From assembly GCA_001839685.1 (NCBI GenBank), contig MLAK01000657.1:6502-70501 (forward strand): a stretch of DNA of 64,000 nucleotides. Direction: 5' to 3'. The notes under the pieces were generated by a model that did no database searches, was not told the DNA's origin, and saw only the letters and a program-made list of their open reading frames with translations. This stretch comes from Tritrichomonas foetus (lineage: Eukaryota > Parabasalia > Tritrichomonadida > Tritrichomonadidae). This document shows, one piece after another, positions 1-10,955 of the stretch; position 1 is the stretch's first letter, and every line of letters begins with the position of its first letter. Both the position numbers and the translations under genes were made by a program.

Positions 1-75
1 AAACAAACAAATAAAAACAAACATACAAATAAAAACAAACAAACAAACACAAACAAACAACAAAAACAATAACAA
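1..75. repeat. (AAAC)n-type A-rich microsatellite
   Basis: The first 75 bases are short AAAC, AAAT and AAAAAC units with no open frame of note. This is a simple-sequence tract. The 86-274 stretch just after it is open on the plus strand for about 62 codons but starts without an ATG and overlaps the end of the next gene, so it is not called as a gene. Confidence 0.8.
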
Positions 76-249
76 AAAATTATAAAAAAATCATTATGTT
101 GATAGTGAGCATGGTTCTTCGAGTGATTTGATTTCGCAGGACTCCAAATTACTCACTTCACGTTTTTGTCCAGAAATAGCAAATGTCCATTATAAAAAGT
201 TAATAGAATATATATTGGAAAAAAAAAAAATAAAATTTACGCGCACACA

Positions 250-1203
250 CTACATTTTACTCATGCAAGTTTGATGAGCAATTAAATTTTCTGGTGTTAA
301 GCAGAATTTGCTCTTACCAATTTTTCTCAGACAGATAGCACACGGTGTTTCTTCACCAATTTCAACTGATCCATTTTCCAATTTCGATAATCTTGCCTTT
401 TTATCATTAATAACAACTTCATCAAGAATCTGCTGGATTTGCAACGATCTTATTTCTTCACTTCTTTGAGTAGTTATTTTCTCGAAGAATGGCTTTAAAT
501 CATTAAATCCTAATTTCAAATCTTTTTTGGTTGTTATTAGATTTAAAATTTCTTTGGTATTCATTACCCCACCTCTTTCATTCAGAAGCTGGCAGAGCTT
601 TTCTTTATCATCTAAATTTTTGGCATAATAGGTATAAATGTTTGGGTTCATGCAAGAATCACATAGTTCAATCACAACATTTATATCTACACCACTTTCC
701 GATATCAAATCAGCACATTCTTCATAATTATGACATTTATCTAATGATGCCAATTTCTCATTAATGAAGTGCTTATCGATACTTTCTCCACATGTTATAG
801 GATCCAGAACATTACAGTAATAAATAAACTTGACAAATTGCTTCCTGAGTGATCTTACTGGCTCATCTGATTGCGAAATTGGTGTAAATGTATAGATTGA
901 TGGTAAAGAATCAAGATATGCATTAAATAATGCCTGATGAGTTGTATAATCAGAGAATTTTTTGTCATATACACAATATTCTAAAAAGGTGATCTTGGCA
1001 TGCGAATCAGGAAGGAAGTCAACAATTCTTGGAATGTGGTCGATTTCAAGATACTGCGAACAAAAGGCTAATGCTCCATTTTCGAGCCTATCATAATTAG
1101 CAAACGCGAGGTCTATGAAATTTTCGGACTTTTGGATAGAGTCCAGAAGACGGTCATATGGTTTTTCGATTTCGTTTGGGGCATTAACGGAAATAATTGT
1201 CAT
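250..1203 (-). CDS. Short Vps39/TRAP1-type C-terminal domain protein
   Basis: 317-aa protein starting at an ATG. The C-terminal third has the layout of the second Vps39 domain found in HOPS/CORVET subunits (Vps39, Vps3, TGFBRAP1): a helical stretch containing LLNERGG and NTKEILNLI, then a C288-x2-C291 pair and a closing H310-x2-C313 pair. Family members act in endosome-to-vacuole/lysosome tethering, where this domain binds other HOPS subunits. Full-length relatives run to roughly 800-1000 residues with an N-terminal beta-propeller; that part is absent, and no further frame is open upstream. It is therefore either a reduced paralogue or a truncated copy. The frame is clean and ends in TAG. Family assignment rests on the pattern of the last 120 residues only. 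Confidence 0.55.
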   Translation of the reverse strand: MTIISVNAPNEIEKPYDRLLDSIQKSENFIDLAFANYDRLENGALAFCSQYLEIDHIPRIVDFLPDSHAKITFLEYCVYDKKFSDYTTHQALFNAYLDSLPSIYTFTPISQSDEPVRSLRKQFVKFIYYCNVLDPITCGESIDKHFINEKLASLDKCHNYEECADLISESGVDINVVIELCDSCMNPNIYTYYAKNLDDKEKLCQLLNERGGVMNTKEILNLITTKKDLKLGFNDLKPFFEKITTQRSEEIRSLQIQQILDEVVINDKKARLSKLENGSVEIGEETPCAICLRKIGKSKFCLTPENLIAHQTCMSKM

Positions 1204-1481
1204 TAGATGGTTATTGTAGCTTTTTCAGTTGATTTCTTTATTTGGTCAATTCTTATTGATAAGTTGATCGTTGTTTCTATGCATTTTCTGAGAAAAATCG
1301 ATCGATATATACGGACTTTATATAAACACCACTAATATCTGCCTTAGATAAAATTTCTTGATCTATATGATTTTTGCATAAAGTTAGAAAGACTAGAATA
1401 AAATACTTTTTCAATAAATCAGTTAAAAAGTGGTGATTTTATGAAGCCAAATTAATTAACTGTCTGGAATTTGACTTCACA

Positions 1482-1487
1482 TCATTT
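1482..1487 (+). promoter_or_regulatory. Trichomonad-type initiator (Inr)
   Basis: TCATTT matches the parabasalid initiator TCA(+1)-Py-(T/A). The predicted +1 A is at 1484, 11 nt before the ATG at 1495. This fits the very short 5' leaders of trichomonad mRNAs and decides the start of the next gene. Confidence 0.55.
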
Positions 1488-1494
1488 ATTCGAA

Positions 1495-3510
1495 ATGTCC
1501 AAAGACGCAATCAGATTGCACGTCACGATTCAAGAAGCCCACGATATCAAAGACGCAAAGGCTGAAAATTGCGACCCATATGTTGAGGTCTTCATCAAGG
1601 GAGACGATCCAGCTGATCATAAGAAAACCGAAACCAAATACCAGTCTAAAGATGCCGTTTGGGAAGAGTCATTCGACATCTACAGCTTAGAACCATCAAA
1701 GGATAAGCTCATCGTCACAATGTTCAACAAATCAACAGGCAATAAAATCATGGACGAAATTGAAATCAAAGTCAAACAATTCAAGGAAGGCAGTGGCCCA
1801 GCCCCAATTGAAAGCCAATTGAAGAAGAAGGGTGGTGGTAAAATCAAGTTTTCCGTCGAAGCCTTCAAATGTGATGATCCACCAAAGAAGAAGAAGGGTA
1901 AGAAGTCATCAGGTGCCCGTAAATCATCCAGCAGCAAGAAGGGCAAGCTAACTGATGGCAACTTGATCACCGAACCAGTAAACACAGTTTACGATACCAC
2001 ATACAAGATCCACATCGAAGCCGTCAGAGCCACCGGTTTAATGGCTGCTGACAAGAATGGAAAGTCTGATCCATACTGTGTCTTCCAACTTGAAGGTGGT
2101 AACCAGAAATACATGACCAAATATGTCGAGAACAAACTCGATCCAGTCTGGAACGAAAAGATCCCACCACTCGATGGTTACTACGTTTCATCAGATCTTC
2201 TCCACATCTGGGTTTATGACAAGGACAGGAAAGTCGACCTTAAGAAGAACGACTGCATTGCCTATGGAAAACTTGTTATCAACGATATCGGACCACTTGG
2301 AGAAATCAACGAAGTTGATGTCTCACTTTACACAGTCAACCAAGACAAGAAAGCCAACACAGTTGCACCAAAGAAGAACTCCCATCGTGGTGATGCTGGC
2401 CATGTCATTCTCAGAATCCACGTTTCACAGATCAAGGATGTTCCATTCGTTGCCAAGCCATGGACACACGAATTCCTTATGTGCTGCCTCGAACTCAACA
2501 AGGCCACCAAGTGCCCAGTCATCGGAGATACCTCATCAGATCCATACGTCATCATGCACATCTACCCAGCCGCCAACTCACAACAATACCGCACAATCGT
2601 CCAGAAGAACACATTGAACCCAATCTGGAACGAACAGTTCACTTTCTATGTCGATGATCCAAAGTCACAAAAGATTAACTTCACCATGATGCACGAACAA
2701 ATTCAAATGGGTCACGTTACCATCTACCTCAACGATATGGAACTTAACCAACCAATCCATATGGAAGTCCAACTTGAAAACAATAACAAGGATGTCAAGG
2801 GTGGTATCCTCGACTATCGTCTCGTTCTTTACCATAAGGGTGAAAGGCCATTCGTCAATACTGAAGAAACTCCAAAGGAACGCGACGTCGAAATCAAGGA
2901 AAAGAGCTCATCCTCATCATCAAGTTCATCCTCATCCAAGTGCAAGTTCTCATTCGGAACATACTCCTCAAGCTACTCAACAAGCTTCAGCGGTTACACA
3001 ACTTGCTCAACAACACTTTCCAACATTCACTCAAGCGAAGAGAAGTATCACGTCCACGAAATCAAGACCAAGCAAGAATACCACGGGAAGCCAAAGAAGC
3101 ACGCCATCACTGGCAAGTTCATTGGATGCACAGATTTGATCAAGACAGAACTTAATGGAACAGATGCCTATGTCAAGATCTCACTCCGTAACAAGGGTGG
3201 CAAGGTCAAGGGCGAAGAGTTCACAACAGAAGTTGTCAAGAACACATCTGATCCAACATACGACTTACCACTCACCTTCAAGGATGCCAAGAAGGGAGAC
3301 TACATCGACATCACTGTTTATCATGACTTCACATTGTTAGGCACACGTGCAATCGGTGCTGCTAAAGTCCCAATCAAGGATGTTCAAGAACAAACAACAC
3401 TCAACCTTGATCTCCACAAACCAGAAGGATCTAAGCTTCCAAAGGAACTCTCCAAACTCCTCGACTATGGACATTGCTCAATTGAACTTTCCGCAAACTA
3501 CGAGTAAAGC
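1495..3510 (+). CDS. Four-C2-domain protein
   Basis: About 670 aa. The frame is open from 1471, but the first ATG is 1495, just after an initiator at 1482, so 1495 is used. Four C2 domains are visible: about residues 3-105 (KAENCDPYVEVF), 170-285 (DKNGKSDPYC, VYDKDRK), 310-450 (GDTSSDPYVI, TLNPIWNEQF) and 535-660 (LNGTDAYVKI). The first two are joined by a basic KKKKGKKSS linker and the last two by a Ser-rich linker around residues 470-500. The Asp pairs in C2-2 and C2-3 suggest Ca2+-dependent phospholipid binding; C2-1 and C2-4 look less complete. There is no membrane anchor, so it is probably a cytosolic or membrane-recruited scaffold. Codons are strongly biased to AAG, ATC, TTC and CCA, unlike neighbouring genes, which in trichomonads usually marks high expression. 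It ends in TAAAG, overlapping a TAAA polyadenylation signal. Confidence 0.85.
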
Positions 3511-6224
3511 ATTACATTTTTCCCCATTTCTCATTATTTTATTTCAAAAGTACTTTTTCTATGCCACTTTTTCAAAGAGTTATTCTATTGCTTGAATAAT
3601 GAGGAAAGTGATCCTATTAACCTAGGAACGTTTGTTAGATATTTGGTGATATTTCTAACAAAATATCACCGATATTTAATGATATTTTTTACATTAAGGT
3701 CAATAATAGGATCATTATATCATCAATAATAGCACAATTCTATTTCCATATTTTGTGGTCAACCATCGGTGAAAAATTTGTGATATGATTTTTTTCAGCA
3801 TCTCCAACAAAAACAAACACTTCTTATAAACTGAAAATAAAATGAAATAATGCATAAAACATTTGCTTGTTCGATAGAATCAACACAAAATTATTTGATG
3901 ATTCTTTTATGGGTGTGCCCAGTTTTTGCACGATGGTTTTTGACCCACTGGGATAGACATCTGGCATACTCCTAGCCTGCCAAATTTACAGCCAACGAGC
4001 TTTTCTCATTCCAGAGATTTTGAGAATTACTGTTATTTTCGATTTTTCTCTGGCTGCACAGCATCCATTGTGGACATCGATGAAAACTACTGGGCGCATC
4101 GAGCCTTAATGTTTTCTTCTGTGAGACTTGGCCTGAATATATTTTTATATTTTATTTTCTGATATTATCAAGAATAAATCTTTACGTTGGTATTAATACA
4201 TAATGGTGATCATTGATTGTGTGATTGAATCAGTTTGATGGGAAATTTTTGAAATTTGATTTCATCGTATTTTTCGGCATAAAATGAAGGGGACTTTTCT
4301 GATGGAACTATTATGTGACACAGCACTTTTCGGATACTCTCGTTTCAACGCTTTCATCTTATTTCCGCATATCTTTTCTGATTCTTTGACTTTTCTGAAT
4401 TTGCCATATTTTGTGGGGCTATCGTTACGTTCTATCGTCGGTGTTTTGAGCCCTTCATTTGTGAGAATACACAAGGAAGTTACAAATTATGTGATTAATA
4501 TATTATTTAGCTGTAATTTTAAAGATATTGGTTGATTTGGAAATCGTGAAAAGATCAAAGTAACGAGATATTTCGATTTTAAAGTTTACATATCATACGA
4601 AAAAGATGGTATTGAATTTCATACGATTATTTGAAAAACTGGATATATTTTCAATAGATTTCATGTATGGTCAGATGTATACAAACCAAATAGTCTTAAC
4701 GTACGAAATCACTAAAATGATCCTTATNATCAGTATTACTTAATNCCATCAGTCAAAAATCAAAACCCAAATAGCTAAAAGAATGACGAAAATTTCCCTT
4801 ATCGCAAACTTCGCAAATGGCCGAATTCAAAAATATTTCGAAAATGATTCTGAAGAAGCTATTGTTTCAGTTTTCGGGTGAACAGCTTTCAGTCAATTGT
4901 TAAATCTATTTTTTATAGTTATGAGCCATATTTATTCATAGTTTTGAAATTTTGCAACAATTAAACCGAAAAAAGAGCGATTTTGGAGAAAGCCTAAAAA
5001 AAAATTGTGAGAAGCTTTTTTTCCAAGAATCACAAAGATTATAATACTGCTTCCCATAATTCTATTTACACTTCTTCTATCGATTTTTAATTAAAAATCG
5101 CGAAAATTTTGATAGTTTTAACTCAGTGATGTTGAATTAATTCAATTTCCATTTGACAAATATGAATGTATTGAAATCTTTTCTGTCATAAAATTTTAGT
5201 ATATGAAGAAAATAGACTGGCAGTCCTCAACAGCACATTCTCAAGCAGGGATACAGATACAACGATTGAAAGACCANTCAAGAAAAATGGAATCCAATAT
5301 GTTTTTTTCCAGACTCGATGCCAAGTGAATTTTCTGATGACTCGCCATTTAGATGGCAAAACATTCGTAATCTTCTCATTGATGCCTAAATTTTTTTTAT
5401 TTATATCAAAATTATTAATATTTTTTTTATACTTCATTTTTGTATTTTGGAAAACATTATAATTTTCGATGGAGGGTCATATGATAATAAAAAGCACGAT
5501 TTATGATAAGAAATAATCAAGATATTAATGCTATAAAATCACTTTTTATCTCAATAATTCTCAGAAATTTCTGTGGGGTTTATTTTTTTCTCACAATTTT
5601 TTTTTGGATTTGGTTTTCTCTGTATCTTGATTTTTAAATTATAATATTTATATATTATTAATAGGATTACAATTAAATAATTTTTAGATGACAATAATAT
5701 CAACAATTATTCATTTAGATCTCTCAATAGTCTTCTACATCTAGAGCTAGTTAGTTTGTATACATCTGTATGGTCAATCTTTATTTCAGAATTTTTCCGA
5801 AGATTGCCTTCAGAAATTCTGATTCAGAATTATTTATATCAAATCGAGCGGATTTTTTTGTTGATAAAATGAAAATTTAAAGGAAGATGATGATTTTCGA
5901 AAAATAGATTTTTCTATATCATCGCTTTGAAATTTATATACAATATTTGTGCATAGGAAAATCTTTTCTTTTTTTTTTTTGAATATGAAGGATAGAAAAA
6001 AATGAATTAGAGATATATTGAATTCATTGACTTCACATCGCCCTATATGCCTTTTCCTGAAAGAATAAAAATATTTTGAGAATTATTATGTGAACTAATG
6101 AAATCAATTAATATTTTCCAGGAAATACACTATGATGAATTGAAAAAAATAATTGAATTAATTAAATTGATGCGATTTCTGAATGGCTTTTATGAAGCAT
6201 TTTTTTTTTTTGGAGACGTTTCAA
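3511..6224. other. Gene-poor interval with decayed coding relics
   Basis: About 2.7 kb without an intact gene and with single ambiguous bases near 4728, 4745 and 5277. A GC-richer island at about 3905-4125 reads on the minus strand as broken coding-like pieces (for example YARCLSQWVKNHRAKTGH). A second stretch at about 5223-5390 reads on the plus strand as a frame with one internal stop, ending PFRWQNIRNLLIDA before TAA. These look like remnants of dead genes or transposons, but I cannot name a family. The rest is AT-rich spacer. Confidence 0.45.
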
Positions 6225-6746
6225 ATGCAAATTCCAGAATATAAAGTTCTTTTAATCGGCCCTTCACTTTCAGGCAAAAGCTCTATCGTTCAAGGAATCA
6301 CCGAAGGCTACAACGATGGCGGTCACAGAATCATCAATTTGACGAATCAAAAAATGGAGTCATACAAAATTGCACTCTATGACACAGCCTGTATCAATGA
6401 GCCAGCAGCTTTACAGCCAGAGAGGTATCAAGGAACGCATGCAATTATTTTCATGACTTCATACGATCTAGATGAAACTTTGCCCAACATCCGAAAATTA
6501 TGGCGAGAAAAAGTTCTTGACCAGTTCATCGACCCCTCTTCATACCTTTCATTCTATGCAATCCACAAATGTGATATCAAAGGAACCGAAAAAGCAAAAA
6601 TTCCATTTGATGCCGTTTCAAAAGCAAAGGAGGAACTCGGTGTTGATCAAATTTATGACATTTCTGTCCAACAGAAAATTGGATTAAAAATACTTTTGGA
6701 AACAATTGGTGAAAAACTCTTTGAGCGTTTTCCACCTTCAAAGTAA
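6225..6746 (+). CDS. Atypical Ras/Rab-like small GTPase
   Basis: 173 aa from the ATG at 6225. An upstream in-frame ATG at 6183 would add 14 mostly Phe/His residues encoded by a poly-T run, so the later start is preferred. The G1 P-loop GPSLSGKSS follows a typical beta strand (YKVLLIG). G3 is DTAC rather than DTAG and lacks the catalytic Gln that normally follows. G4 is HKCD instead of NKxD, and G5 is weak (SVQ). There is no C-terminal Cys motif for prenylation; the protein ends FPPSK. It probably binds nucleotide but is unlikely to be a standard GTP-hydrolysing, membrane-anchored switch. Family is clear at the superfamily level; the subfamily is not. Confidence 0.75.
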   Translation: MQIPEYKVLLIGPSLSGKSSIVQGITEGYNDGGHRIINLTNQKMESYKIALYDTACINEPAALQPERYQGTHAIIFMTSYDLDETLPNIRKLWREKVLDQFIDPSSYLSFYAIHKCDIKGTEKAKIPFDAVSKAKEELGVDQIYDISVQQKIGLKILLETIGEKLFERFPPSK

Positions 6747-6944
6747 TTTTTTTTTTAATAAAACTAATGTTCATTTAGAAAACTATCGTAATTTTTATAA
6801 TTTTTGATTGACAAATTTAATTCATCTGAAAATGTGAATAATTTGATGGTTTTTGTCAAATGTTGTCGATCACCCAAAATTATGAATCTGGAAATTAGAA
6901 AATAGGAATACAGTGTTTCCTCCAAAATACTGTTTTTATGGAAT

Positions 6945-6964
6945 GGTCAAATATAAGGTCAAAT
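6945..6964 (+). promoter_or_regulatory. Two direct GGTCAAAT boxes
   Basis: GGTCAAAT occurs at 6945-6952 and again at 6957-6964, 12 bp apart and about 83-102 bp before the ATG at 7047. The same core recurs upstream of several other genes in the window, so it is a candidate promoter element. The role is inferred from position only. Confidence 0.35.
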
Positions 6965-7027
6965 AGTGGTTGGAATACTTTATATTTATATTTTGACAGA
7001 GTTTGTTCGAAAATTCACCTTAACAGT

Positions 7028-7033
7028 TCATTA
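7028..7033 (+). promoter_or_regulatory. Trichomonad-type initiator (Inr)
   Basis: TCATTA matches TCA-Py-(T/A), with the +1 A at 7030, 17 nt before the ATG at 7047. A second match, TCATA, starts at 7034. Either is within the normal distance for trichomonad leaders and argues against the upstream GTG at 6966 as start. Confidence 0.5.
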
Positions 7034-7046
7034 TCATACTTTTTTG

Positions 7047-9071
7047 ATGAATGACAATGATAGAATACAGATGAGAGTAATCAATCCTATTAAGAATATT
7101 GATTTTGAATCATCACAGAAACGCATTTGTGTATCTTTTGGATTTGTTTATCTTTTAATTAAAAATAATTTGTTCAAATTTGATATGAACTCACATCCTT
7201 ATAAATGGATTAAAATACCATTTACACCATTCAGTGAACGATTAGGTCAATCAATGACTTCAATAATGAATAATATTGCATTTTTTGGTGGAAAAAGCAA
7301 ATCGCCTAACAAAAAAGGAACATTTTTTTATTATAATGACCTTTGGATACTATCCAATGAAGAATGGAAATGTTTAAGCTTTTTGATTCCACCACGTGCA
7401 TTTCATGCTGCAGCATCAGATACAAAAGGAAATTTAATTATTCATGGTGGAATTTCAGAAACATCAATTTTTTCTGATTTTTACATCATTAATGTAAAAG
7501 AGACAAAATTTCAAAAAATTGAACTTGATTTATCATTTTCAAATCATTTGTTGTATGCTCTTCCAAATAATATAATTGCCATATTTGGTGGAAATAATGA
7601 TAAAAATGAAGAAAATAGTACATTGTTTTTAGTGAATATAGAAAATAACCACATTGAAAAATTTGATGTTCCTTTTCATTTTAAAAGAACTGGAGTTTTA
7701 CATGGTGATTATTGTTTTGATCTATTATTTGTTTCTGGATATGATGTTATTCTAATGTATGAATTCAACCATAATGTATGGTTGCCATTAAATTTGAGTA
7801 GTGATCCTTCTTTCCGTCCTTATTTTGTACATCATATTGGGAATGCAAATGAATTAATGATAATTGATAATCCTGCAACTGCTTTAATGAAATATGAAAT
7901 TTTAAGTAATCCTAATATGAAGTTCCATCAAAACCATCCAGATTATGTAAGATTTATAGGAAGTAGTATAAATTATCTGCCTAAATATCTTTCAAGTAAA
8001 GCTGAAATTAAAAAACAAATAAATGAAATAGAAAAGGAAATAAAAATAAACCGAAAAACCCTCTCAGAATTGATACAAAATAATGTTAAAGATATATCTA
8101 AAACTCATATTGATCAATATTATAAATTGCAAGATCTTGATTTAAAAACACAATTTGAGCTGAATCATATCAATGCAATATATAAATCTCTGAAGAATAG
8201 AATCATTGAAAATACAAAAAATGAATATAAAAATGATTTCATCGAAGATAAAAATGATTTTGAAACGGTAATGTCGTTATTTGAGAATCACAAGAAGAAA
8301 AGAAATCATTTATCACAATTAAATATTCAAGCTGAGAAACTTGAAAATGAAATCAACTTACTAACTTTCTATTTTGATACCAAAAATATCAATTCCAATA
8401 ATCGAATTTACAAATCTCAATTAGAATATGAAAATTCATTGATTTTATCTAGGCAAATTGCTGAGAAGATTCATGTACTCAAAAACCAATTGTCAGAACT
8501 ACAAAAAACGTATACAATCAAACGAGAAAAACATCGTTCAACTAAGACATTTTTAATGACAAATTATATTCAATTACTTCGAATCATGGATCATGATAAA
8601 TATCAAAATAGTCAAATTTTCTCAAATAAAATGGAATATTTAACAACGATAAATGATTTATTTAGGAATTGTAAACATATTTTCGATCCACACAAATCTA
8701 ATTTATTCATTAGTTCTCAAATCGACCTCCTTGAATGGAAAGGAAGAGAAATTAAAAACCAAATTAATAAAAATGTCAAAGAATTATACCAAATTAATGT
8801 CAATGAACAAACTACCATCCAAAATAATGAACAAAATATTAATTATTTATTGGATAATACTAATCAATTAATATCATCATTACTTGAATGGGCAAAATTG
8901 AGCAATTCATATCTCCCATCAAATATTCGAAGAGATTTGTCAATTTTTGGAATCGATGACAGCAAAAATAGAGAAAATAAAATCGAAATGAATGGAGGGT
9001 TTCGGCTTATTATGAGAGATTGGGAAAGTTTTGTAAATGACCACTTTCCAGTTGTTGATTTGTTGTCATAA
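7047..9071 (+). CDS. Kelch-repeat protein with C-terminal coiled coil
   Basis: 674 aa from the ATG at 7047; the frame is open from 6966 but has no earlier ATG. Residues about 40-290 show Kelch-like blades: an hydrophobic strand ending in a double Gly (IAFFGG, LIIHGG, IAIFGG) spaced about 50 residues apart, each followed by a W or F strand. From about 320 to 640 the sequence is Lys/Glu/Asn-rich heptad-like coiled coil. This beta-propeller plus coiled-coil plan is common in trichomonads and probably serves as a cytoskeletal or signalling scaffold; there is no BTB or catalytic domain. It ends in TAAAA, overlapping a TAAA polyadenylation signal. Confidence 0.75.
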   Translation: MNDNDRIQMRVINPIKNIDFESSQKRICVSFGFVYLLIKNNLFKFDMNSHPYKWIKIPFTPFSERLGQSMTSIMNNIAFFGGKSKSPNKKGTFFYYNDLWILSNEEWKCLSFLIPPRAFHAAASDTKGNLIIHGGISETSIFSDFYIINVKETKFQKIELDLSFSNHLLYALPNNIIAIFGGNNDKNEENSTLFLVNIENNHIEKFDVPFHFKRTGVLHGDYCFDLLFVSGYDVILMYEFNHNVWLPLNLSSDPSFRPYFVHHIGNANELMIIDNPATALMKYEILSNPNMKFHQNHPDYVRFIGSSINYLPKYLSSKAEIKKQINEIEKEIKINRKTLSELIQNNVKDISKTHIDQYYKLQDLDLKTQFELNHINAIYKSLKNRIIENTKNEYKNDFIEDKNDFETVMSLFENHKKKRNHLSQLNIQAEKLENEINLLTFYFDTKNINSNNRIYKSQLEYENSLILSRQIAEKIHVLKNQLSELQKTYTIKREKHRSTKTFLMTNYIQLLRIMDHDKYQNSQIFSNKMEYLTTINDLFRNCKHIFDPHKSNLFISSQIDLLEWKGREIKNQINKNVKELYQINVNEQTTIQNNEQNINYLLDNTNQLISSLLEWAKLSNSYLPSNIRRDLSIFGIDDSKNRENKIEMNGGFRLIMRDWESFVNDHFPVVDLLS

Positions 9072-9748
9072 AAATGTTAATAATCTATAATGAAACTTAT
9101 AAATTTGGTAATATCTCCATTATTTTTGAATAATATGTTAAAATAGTTATGTTAACAAAAATCCAATGAATGAATTCAAGATTTTTGACATACTCTAACC
9201 AAAAATGTAAAAATTACTAACGCAGAACTCACGAACAAGAATTATTTTTTATAACACAATTCATCAAAAATGAGTAACTGGTTTTCTATATTAAAGTATG
9301 ATCAAAAAGTATATACTATTTCATTAATATTGTAAAATTGATAGACAACAATTTAAATTTTCTCATCATAATTTTTTTTCATAGAGAGAGAATAAACTAA
9401 CGAAATCATTAGTAGAGCAATCAAAACTTTAATGCTTTGTTAAAATTGACAAACTGAAGCAAAAACTATCTTGATGCTGAACAAGTATCATATAATGATG
9501 ATATAAAGAATGTCAATTTTTGTGAAAAATAAATAAAGTTGTGAATCCCCTGGACGTTAATGATTGAAAAAAAGAAAAACATTTCCATTTCCTATTCAAT
9601 TCCTCAGTCAATTTCTAATACGTATACAATTTTGAGATTTTTTTCTGGCCAATTTTAAACAATTTTTTTTTCCTAATCAGCTTTTTCATTGATTTTCGAT
9701 CCCTTTCAATTTCTTAAAATATTTTTGAATAGAGAAATATACATCGAC
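9072..9748. other. Intergenic, no gene seen
   Basis: AT-rich spacer between the Kelch gene and the CK1-type kinase. It carries a TCAAAAAGT box at 9302 and an ACTAACGCAG string at 9216-9225 that resembles a trichomonad intron 3' end but has no matching coding context. Confidence 0.6.
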
Positions 9749-10843
9749 ATGTCTTCACGACAATCCCGCAAAGTTTTACCACCAGGTAAAATGATAGACA
9801 GGTATAAAATCATTCGCCTTGTCGGCCAGGGCGGATATGGCGACATTTATGAAGCTTACGATCACAAAACCCAGCGAAATATTGCAATGAAAGTCGAACT
9901 CGCATCATCTCGAAAGCAAGCCTTAATTCGTGAATACGACATTATGAAGCATTTAAAATCACCTTATTTCCCCGAACTTATTGCTTTTAACGAATTAGAA
10001 AAATATAAATATTTATGTATGGAATTATGTGGCCCGTCAATCTCAACGATCCGCAGGGCCATCCCGAATCATATTTTCGGCATGTCGACAATTTTACGTG
10101 CCGGTATAGAAATGCTTCGAGCTATCGAAGCTATTCACGAATTAGGGTTTTTACATCGCGATATTAAGCCTTCAAACTTTTTATTACGACCAAGCCGCAA
10201 ATATCCTATCGTTCTTATTGATTACGGACTCTCTCGGCCATATATTAATTTCGAGACCGGCGAGCTCCTTCCTCCACGTGACCATCCTGGATTCGTCGGC
10301 ACTTCAAAATACGCCTCACTCAACGCACACCAAGGGAAGGAGCTCGGGCGCCGCGATGATCTTTATAGTTGGTTTTTCTCATTGCTCGAAATGTGGCTCG
10401 GACACCTTCCATGGTCAATTTCAACCGACAAGCACAAGATATATTCCGTCAAAAGTCAGACCGACATTTCGAAACTCATCACCAAAAACGAAATGTCACA
10501 GCCAATGCCGCAGCCAATGCTGCAAGTGTATCGATTAATCAGAAGATTGAATCGCGACGATAAACCAAATTATTCCCTTTTAATCAGCTTCATCGTTGAA
10601 GCAATGAAGGAACTTGATGCGTCCTGGAGTGATCCTTATGAGTGGGAACAAATGGATGTCTCAGAATTTTCCGCGATTTCGCTTCAGCCACCATCTGATG
10701 AAGAACCAAACATACCAACAGATTTACCAGAACCAGTAATGCCAAAGATGCAATATGTCGCTTTCGCAAGAGACGATGAATTCGGATTTTCGCGCGGAAG
10801 GCGAGACCAAAGATTCTACATGGGAAGGTACAAAAAATACTAA
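9749..10843 (+). CDS. Casein kinase I / TTBK-type protein kinase
   Basis: 364 aa from ATG 9749 (MSSRQSRK); the open frame reaches back to a TTG at 9689 without another ATG. The kinase domain runs from about residue 18 to 285. It has a glycine loop GQGGYGDIYEA, the Lys in AMKVE, catalytic HRDIKPSN, a DYG in place of DFG (IDYGLSR), and the CK1/TTBK hallmark GTSKYASLNAH followed by GRRDDLYSW. The APE motif is missing, as expected for this group. A Pro- and acidic-rich tail follows (PPSDEEPNIP) and the protein ends in a short Arg/Tyr segment. It is a predicted active Ser/Thr kinase acting on acidic or primed substrates. Confidence 0.92.
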   Translation: MSSRQSRKVLPPGKMIDRYKIIRLVGQGGYGDIYEAYDHKTQRNIAMKVELASSRKQALIREYDIMKHLKSPYFPELIAFNELEKYKYLCMELCGPSISTIRRAIPNHIFGMSTILRAGIEMLRAIEAIHELGFLHRDIKPSNFLLRPSRKYPIVLIDYGLSRPYINFETGELLPPRDHPGFVGTSKYASLNAHQGKELGRRDDLYSWFFSLLEMWLGHLPWSISTDKHKIYSVKSQTDISKLITKNEMSQPMPQPMLQVYRLIRRLNRDDKPNYSLLISFIVEAMKELDASWSDPYEWEQMDVSEFSAISLQPPSDEEPNIPTDLPEPVMPKMQYVAFARDDEFGFSRGRRDQRFYMGRYKKY

Positions 10844-10955
10844 TTTTGTTTTATGAAATATATAATTAAAATGATTCACTTTATATGATTTATATTTAAA
10901 ACTTTCTTCTCGAGAAGCTTTCCAAGTTTTTTTAATTTTTTCTTATTTGTTTACT

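Noticed and set aside
86..274. Plus-strand open stretch of about 62 codons next to the left edge
   Set aside because: No ATG at its start, a stop just upstream, poly-A in the middle, and overlap with the 3' end of the Vps39-type gene. It may be a relic but cannot be supported as a gene.
4262..4535. Overlapping 70-83 codon frames on both strands
   Set aside because: No family resemblance, no initiator, and the two strands are equally open, as expected for random AT-rich DNA or a relic.
9216..9225. ACTAACGCAG, like a trichomonad intron 3' end
   Set aside because: No donor-like GTATGT within reach and no coding sequence on either side that splicing would join.
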